DNA of 8,150 bases from Thermoplasmatota archaeon (GTDB lineage Archaea; Thermoplasmatota; Thermoplasmata; UBA10834): NCBI GenBank assembly GCA_030836605.1, contig JAUPMC010000121.1, forward strand, positions 1 through 8,150. The letters are read 5' to 3'. The position numbers were made by a program, and so were the translations under genes. The notes below the pieces were generated by a model, which was given only the letters and a program-made list of their open reading frames with translations, did not search any database and had not been told where the DNA came from. Of this stretch, positions 5,283 to 8,150 are shown in pieces (positions within the stretch are counted from its first letter, which is position 1; each line of letters begins with the position of its first letter).

Positions 5283-5693
5283 TCAGCCACCTCCCAGCGG
5301 TTCCACCCTGAACACGCAGTGCTTGTCGCCCTTGCTGATGCACTCTACCTCCTCGCAGTGGAGGCGCTTGTGCCCGTTGACCTCGTAGACCCGCTTCACG
5401 ATGCCGCGGAGCCTGTGGCAGGTCGGGATGTCCGACTCGCAGGCCTCGATCGAGCCTTCGGCGACAGCGTCGGTCTCCTCGAAGACTATGTTGTCCACCC
5501 AGCCCCTGGCCCTGAGCAGGTTCGAGCATATCTCGAAGTACTTGTCCGGCTCCTGGAGGGCGATCTTGGAGACCTCGTCCCCGAGTATCATGCCCTCCCT
5601 GAAGAACAGGCCGTAGCACGCCTGAGACATCACACCCTCGTAGAGCTTGCGTATCTCCTCGTACTCGGCCTGGGAGAGCTTGACGAACTTCAT
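5283..5693 (-). CDS. V4R-domain (4-vinyl reductase/hydrocarbon-binding type) protein
   Basis: The 136-aa product fits the V4R family, small-molecule-binding domains of the Bet3/XylR-sensor fold thought to bind hydrocarbons or aromatics. Visible features are an N-terminal helix (8-23), the GLFFREGMILGDEVSK segment (28-43), ARGWVDNIVFEE (62-73), and the family's C-terminal signature EVECISKGDKHCVFRVE (115-131). C92, E115, C118 and C126 have spacings of 23, 3 and 8, the same as the zinc ligands C155, E178, C181 and C189 I recall from MopR/DmpR-type sensor domains. The reading frame extends upstream to 5747, but a TATA box lies inside that extension (5722-5730), so the ATG at 5693 is chosen, giving a leader of only a few bases. 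It is a lone sensor domain without an attached AAA+ or HTH domain and is followed by the Roadblock gene. A ligand-sensing or protein-docking role is likely; the ligand is unknown. Confidence 0.82.
   Translation of the reverse strand: MKFVKLSQAEYEEIRKLYEGVMSQACYGLFFREGMILGDEVSKIALQEPDKYFEICSNLLRARGWVDNIVFEETDAVAEGSIEACESDIPTCHRLRGIVKRVYEVNGHKRLHCEEVECISKGDKHCVFRVEPLGGG
5288..5294 (-). promoter_or_regulatory. Strong Shine-Dalgarno for the Roadblock gene inside the V4R gene
   Basis: On the minus strand GGAGGTG matches seven consecutive bases of the complement of the archaeal 16S rRNA 3' end and stands 6 nt before the ATG at 5281. It is encoded within the Gly-rich last codons of the V4R gene. 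It decides the Roadblock start against the GTG at 5290 and points to coupled translation. Confidence 0.75.
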
Positions 5694-5721
5694 CGCGACC
5701 GCCCTTGGATTCGTATTGATG

Positions 5722-5730
5722 ATATTTAAT
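5722..5730 (-). promoter_or_regulatory. TATA box for the V4R-Roadblock operon
   Basis: On the minus strand the sequence reads ATTAAATAT, an obvious TATA-like island in GC-rich DNA. Initiation about 26 nt downstream would fall near 5700, leaving a leader of about 7 nt before the ATG at 5693, so the message may be nearly leaderless. This placement rules out the longer start at 5747. Confidence 0.65.
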
Positions 5731-5761
5731 GTTTGGCGCACGGGCATCGAGCCAGACTACT

Positions 5762-5787
5762 CACGCCAGCCCCGCGCGAGCGGCGTG
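5762..5787. promoter_or_regulatory. Operator-like inverted repeat in the divergent promoter region
   Basis: CACGCC (5762-5767) and GGCGTG (5782-5787) form a perfect 6-bp inverted repeat with a 14-bp GC-rich spacer. It ends 2 bp before the BRE/TATA of the AMMECR1 gene and lies about 32 bp behind the TATA of the V4R gene. A dimeric regulator site is possible; there is no direct evidence of binding. Confidence 0.35.
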
Positions 5788-5789
5788 TT

Positions 5790-5803
5790 GAAAAGTCTTT
5801 ATG
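5790..5803 (+). promoter_or_regulatory. BRE/TATA promoter for the AMMECR1-pyrC operon
   Basis: A purine-rich BRE-like GAAAAG (5790-5795) is followed by a TATA-like CTTTATG (5797-5803). Initiation about 26 nt downstream would fall near 5826, so the leader before the ATG at 5834 would be under 10 nt. AAGGAG (5825-5830) lies right at this predicted start, so how much of it enters the message is uncertain. Confidence 0.6.
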
Positions 5804-5833
5804 TGTGGTACTCGATTGAGCCACAAGGAGAAC

Positions 5834-6454
5834 ATGTTTTCCGATGAGGACGGCCGGCTGGCTGTCGGGGGTGCGAGGGCCGTCGTCGAGGGTCATGTGA
5901 GGAAGGAGACACCGGTCAGGCTCGACCTGCCCAGCGTGTTCAAGAAGAAGTCGGGCGTGTTCGTCACGCTCACGACCCACCCCTCCGGGGACCTCAGGGG
6001 ATGCATAGGCTACCCTGAGCCGCTGCTGCCCCTCGAGGAGGCGCTCAGGGATTCGGCCGTGAGCGCGTGCTCCAGGGACCCCAGGTTCCCGCCGGTCAAA
6101 CCGGCCGAGCTGGACACGGTCAAGGTCGAGGTGAGCCTCCTGACGCCCCCGGAGGAGATCAAGGTCAAGAAACCGACGGACCTCCCGAAGCACGTCGAGG
6201 TCGGGTCCGACGGGCTCATAGTGCAGCGCGGGCTGAACCGGGGCCTGCTGCTGCCCCAGGTCCCCGTGGAGTGGGGATGGAACCCCGCGGAGTTCCTCTC
6301 GCAGACATGCCTGAAGGCCGGGCTCGCCCCCGACACTTGGCTCAGGGAGGGCACGAAGGTGTTCAAGTTCCAGGCGGAGGTCTTCTCGGAGGACAGCCCC
6401 CGCGGAGCGGTCAAGAGAAGGAGTCTGGATGAAGAGCATGGAACTTGTCATTGA
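5834..6454 (+). CDS. AMMECR1-domain protein
   Basis: The 206-aa product is a stand-alone AMMECR1 domain, conserved across archaea and eukaryotes with no settled biochemical role. The hallmark LRGCIG is at residues 54-59, followed by DPRFPPV (82-88), VEVSLLTPPEEI (98-109), and the C-terminal GLLLPQVPVEWGWNPAEFL (137-155) with QTCLKAGL (157-164). The Cys of LRGCIG and nearby polar residues suggest an enzymatic or nucleotide-like binding pocket in the family, but this is unproven. In many archaea the domain is encoded with MEMO1 and radical SAM proteins; neither is here. The frame is open from an ATG at 5801, but that codon is part of the TATA region, so the ATG at 5834 with AAGGAG 3 nt upstream is chosen. 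The end overlaps pyrC by 26 nt, indicating an operon and possible coupling. Confidence 0.92.
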   Translation: MFSDEDGRLAVGGARAVVEGHVRKETPVRLDLPSVFKKKSGVFVTLTTHPSGDLRGCIGYPEPLLPLEEALRDSAVSACSRDPRFPPVKPAELDTVKVEVSLLTPPEEIKVKKPTDLPKHVEVGSDGLIVQRGLNRGLLLPQVPVEWGWNPAEFLSQTCLKAGLAPDTWLREGTKVFKFQAEVFSEDSPRGAVKRRSLDEEHGTCH

Positions 6455-7703
6455 GGGCGAGTGCTACATATCCGGCCGGTTCGAACGGGCGTGCGTCGGG
6501 ATAGACGGAGGCAGGATAGTCGCCCTCGCGCGGAACCTGGACGGGGACAGGCGCATCGACTTCGGCAGCAGGAAGATACTGCCGGCGGCCATCGATTCAC
6601 ATGTGCACTTCAGGGAGCCGGGGATGACCCACAAGGAGGACTTCGGCACAGGGTCCCTGGCGGCGCTCCACGGAGGGGTGAGCTGCGTGTTCGACATGCC
6701 CAACACGGCCCCCCCGACGACGACCGTCTCCGCGCTCGACGACAAGGCGAGGGCCGCGGCCGCGAGGTCTCTCGTCGACTTCGGCCTGTTCGCGGCTGTC
6801 CGGCCAGGGGCCGACATAGCCGCGCTCGCGGGCAGGGCGATAGGGTTCAAGCTCTACATGGCCGGCACGACCGGGGACCTGCTCGTGCCGTCACTCGCAT
6901 CCGTCCAGAAGGAACTCGCGGATGTGGCCAGGTCCGGGAAGGTCCTCGCGGTGCACGCCGAGGACGAGACCATCAGGCGCAAGGAGCCCGCCAAGGGGCC
7001 CGCGGACCACCTCAGGAACAGGCCGAACGAGTGCGAGGCGAGCGCGATACGCAAGGTCGCGAGGGCGGCGGAGGGGTGCAGGGTGCACATATGCCATGTC
7101 TCCGCGAAGGACTCGTTGCCGCTCGTGCAGGGCCAGCCCAACCTCACCTCCGAGGTGACGCCGCACCACATGCTCCTGGACAGGGACCGGCCGCTCGGGA
7201 CCTTCGGCAAGGTCAACCCGCCCCTCAGGACGAAGGGGGACAGGCAGGCGATGTTCCTCGCTTTCAAGCAGGGCCAGTTCGACACGATGGCGTCGGACCA
7301 CGCCCCGCACACGGTCGACGAGAAGAAGGAGGACTTCGACTACGCGCCCAGCGGCATGCCCGGAGTCGAGACGATGTTCCCGCTCATGCTCCAGCACGTG
7401 AGGGACAAGCACCTCGCGCTGGCGACCGTGGTCAAAGCCCTGTGCGAGAGGCCAGGGGAGATATTCGGGATCAAGAAGGGCAGGATAGAGGTCGGGTACG
7501 ACGCGGACCTCGTGGCCGTAGACTTCATGGCCGGGCGTGACATCAGGGCGGACGACATGCACTCGAAGTGCGGATGGACAGCGTACGAGGGGATGCCGGC
7601 CGTGTTCCCGAGGGCGACCGTGGTCCGGGGAGAGCTTATGATGAAGGACGAGGAACAGGCGGGCGAGTCCAGGGGACGGGACGTTGTCGCAAAGGACAGA
7701 TGA
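6429..7703 (+). CDS. pyrC: Dihydroorotase
   Basis: This cytoplasmic amidohydrolase catalyses reversible cyclisation of N-carbamoyl-aspartate to dihydroorotate, the third step of de novo pyrimidine synthesis. The 424-aa length and motifs match the class I type. The metal ligands are visible: DSHVHFREPG (56-65, H58 and H60), the Lys that is carboxylated in relatives, K141 in GFKLYM, H176 in VHAED, H223 in HICHVS, and D290 in SDHAPH (289-294). The substrate loop MPNTAPP (90-96), NPPLRT (263-268) and SGMPGVET (308-315) are intact, so the enzyme looks active. The beta-sandwich parts lie at both ends (about 1-50 and 350-405). The ATG at 6429 has AAGGAG 5 nt upstream inside the AMMECR1 gene; a second ATG at 6438 is less well placed. 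No other pyr genes are in the window. Residues after about 407 are a charged tail, overlapped by the next gene for 20 nt. Confidence 0.95.
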   Translation: MKSMELVIEGECYISGRFERACVGIDGGRIVALARNLDGDRRIDFGSRKILPAAIDSHVHFREPGMTHKEDFGTGSLAALHGGVSCVFDMPNTAPPTTTVSALDDKARAAAARSLVDFGLFAAVRPGADIAALAGRAIGFKLYMAGTTGDLLVPSLASVQKELADVARSGKVLAVHAEDETIRRKEPAKGPADHLRNRPNECEASAIRKVARAAEGCRVHICHVSAKDSLPLVQGQPNLTSEVTPHHMLLDRDRPLGTFGKVNPPLRTKGDRQAMFLAFKQGQFDTMASDHAPHTVDEKKEDFDYAPSGMPGVETMFPLMLQHVRDKHLALATVVKALCERPGEIFGIKKGRIEVGYDADLVAVDFMAGRDIRADDMHSKCGWTAYEGMPAVFPRATVVRGELMMKDEEQAGESRGRDVVAKDR

Positions 7704-8150
7704 CCCGACCGGGCCCGACCTGTCGGAGCTGGACGGGCTCAAGTACGCGTGCCTGGACGGGTGCGCGCTCTGCTGCCTGTGCCAGCCCGAGCTGCTCCCG
7801 GAAGAGGAGAGCAGGTTCAGAGCCGACCCCGAGCTCTCGAGGGGCATCGCCGACAGGCACATCTCGCCGGACGTCGACGGCGCCGCGCTGAGGCTCCAGG
7901 GGGAGCACGGGGCCTGCCATTTCCTGAGGGGCAAGAGATGCTCGATCTACGGCCTGCGCCCGCACTACTGCAGGGCCTTCCCGCTCAGCGTCTTCGCTGG
8001 ATGGAGGATACAGGTCAACGCGAACCTGTCGTGCAGGGGCATGGGTCTCCCGGGTGAGGACATGAGGGCGACCGCGCAGTCGCTCCTCGCGCGCCTTGGG
8101 GACGCGCAGCTCCGCGGGGAGCTCGCCGAGTCGAGGAAGGTGTTCGACGA
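7684..8150 (+). CDS. CxxCxxCC (YkgJ-like) metal-cluster protein, partial at the window end
   Basis: The reading frame stays open to the last base, so only the first 155 residues are seen. It matches the YkgJ/Fe-S oxidoreductase-like family, small proteins thought to bind zinc or an iron-sulfur cluster. The N-terminal cluster is C23-x3-C27-x2-CC(30-31)-x-C33, followed by a middle section ending in GACHFLRGKRC and IYGLRPHYCRAFPLS, the family's second Cys group and RPxxCRxFP motif, and later NLSCRG. Function in the family is unsettled. No ATG precedes the first Cys group; the TTG at 7684 is the best start, overlapping the pyrC end by 20 nt, with only a weak purine-rich stretch (AGGGGACGGG) upstream. 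An upstream stop at 7642 limits any longer form. It shares the operon with AMMECR1 and pyrC. Confidence 0.88.
   Translation, partial: MSQRTDDPTGPDLSELDGLKYACLDGCALCCLCQPELLPEEESRFRADPELSRGIADRHISPDVDGAALRLQGEHGACHFLRGKRCSIYGLRPHYCRAFPLSVFAGWRIQVNANLSCRGMGLPGEDMRATAQSLLARLGDAQLRGELAESRKVFD

Noticed and set aside
5694..5747. Eighteen extra N-terminal residues for the V4R protein
   Set aside because: The extension contains the TATA box and so would not be transcribed; the ATG at 5693 begins a normal V4R helix.
5801..5833. Upstream ATG for the AMMECR1 protein
   Set aside because: The ATG at 5801 is part of the TATA-like element, upstream of the expected transcription start.
1..8150. CRISPR arrays, insertion sequences, prophage or integrase genes
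   Set aside because: No spaced repeats, transposase motifs or terminal inverted repeats were seen; the content is housekeeping and redox genes.

Overview
The window is archaeal and most likely from a GC-rich euryarchaeon of the Thermoplasmatota side, although the phylum is an inference. The archaeal signs are an eS1 (S3Ae) ribosomal protein, a tRNA-Met split by an intron at the canonical 37/38 position, a tungsten-type aldehyde:ferredoxin oxidoreductase with its own polyferredoxin, an ArsA/Get3 ATPase with a C-terminal HSP20-like domain, TATA-type promoters, and heavy use of AGG for Arg and ATA for Ile. The sequence is gene-dense: no gene-free stretch exceeds about 140 bases, and several genes overlap.

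Layout. (1) 1-2519, plus strand: a TATA promoter drives rps3ae, then an intron-containing elongator tRNA-Met with no obvious promoter of its own, then arsA. A small unrecognised helical protein starts 65 nt before arsA ends. (2) 2531-4886, plus strand: after a terminator-like hairpin comes a two-gene unit, a four-cluster ferredoxin-type electron carrier and an AOR-family tungstopterin oxidoreductase, 1 nt apart. (3) 4934-5693, minus strand: a translationally coupled pair, a V4R-domain protein followed by a Roadblock/LC7 protein, converging on the AOR gene. (4) A 140-nt divergent promoter region with a TATA box for each side and an operator-like inverted repeat. (5) 5834-8150, plus strand: AMMECR1-domain protein, dihydroorotase (pyrC) and a CxxCxxCC (YkgJ-like) protein cut by the window end; all three overlap by 20-26 nt and look like one operon.

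How the parts may work together. The ferredoxin/AOR pair is a classical aldehyde oxidation module in which electrons leave the tungsten centre through [4Fe-4S] clusters. The V4R protein carries a C-E-C-C set whose spacing (23, 3, 8) equals that of the zinc site I recall for the aromatic-sensing domains of XylR/DmpR/MopR regulators, and it is coupled to a Roadblock scaffold protein. A small-molecule or hydrocarbon sensing pair beside an aldehyde oxidoreductase of unknown substrate is the most interesting hypothesis here, but the link rests on proximity only. Other points worth a look are the Pro/Glu/Ala-rich tail on S3Ae, the alternative hairpin before arsA, and the arsA/small-ORF overlap.
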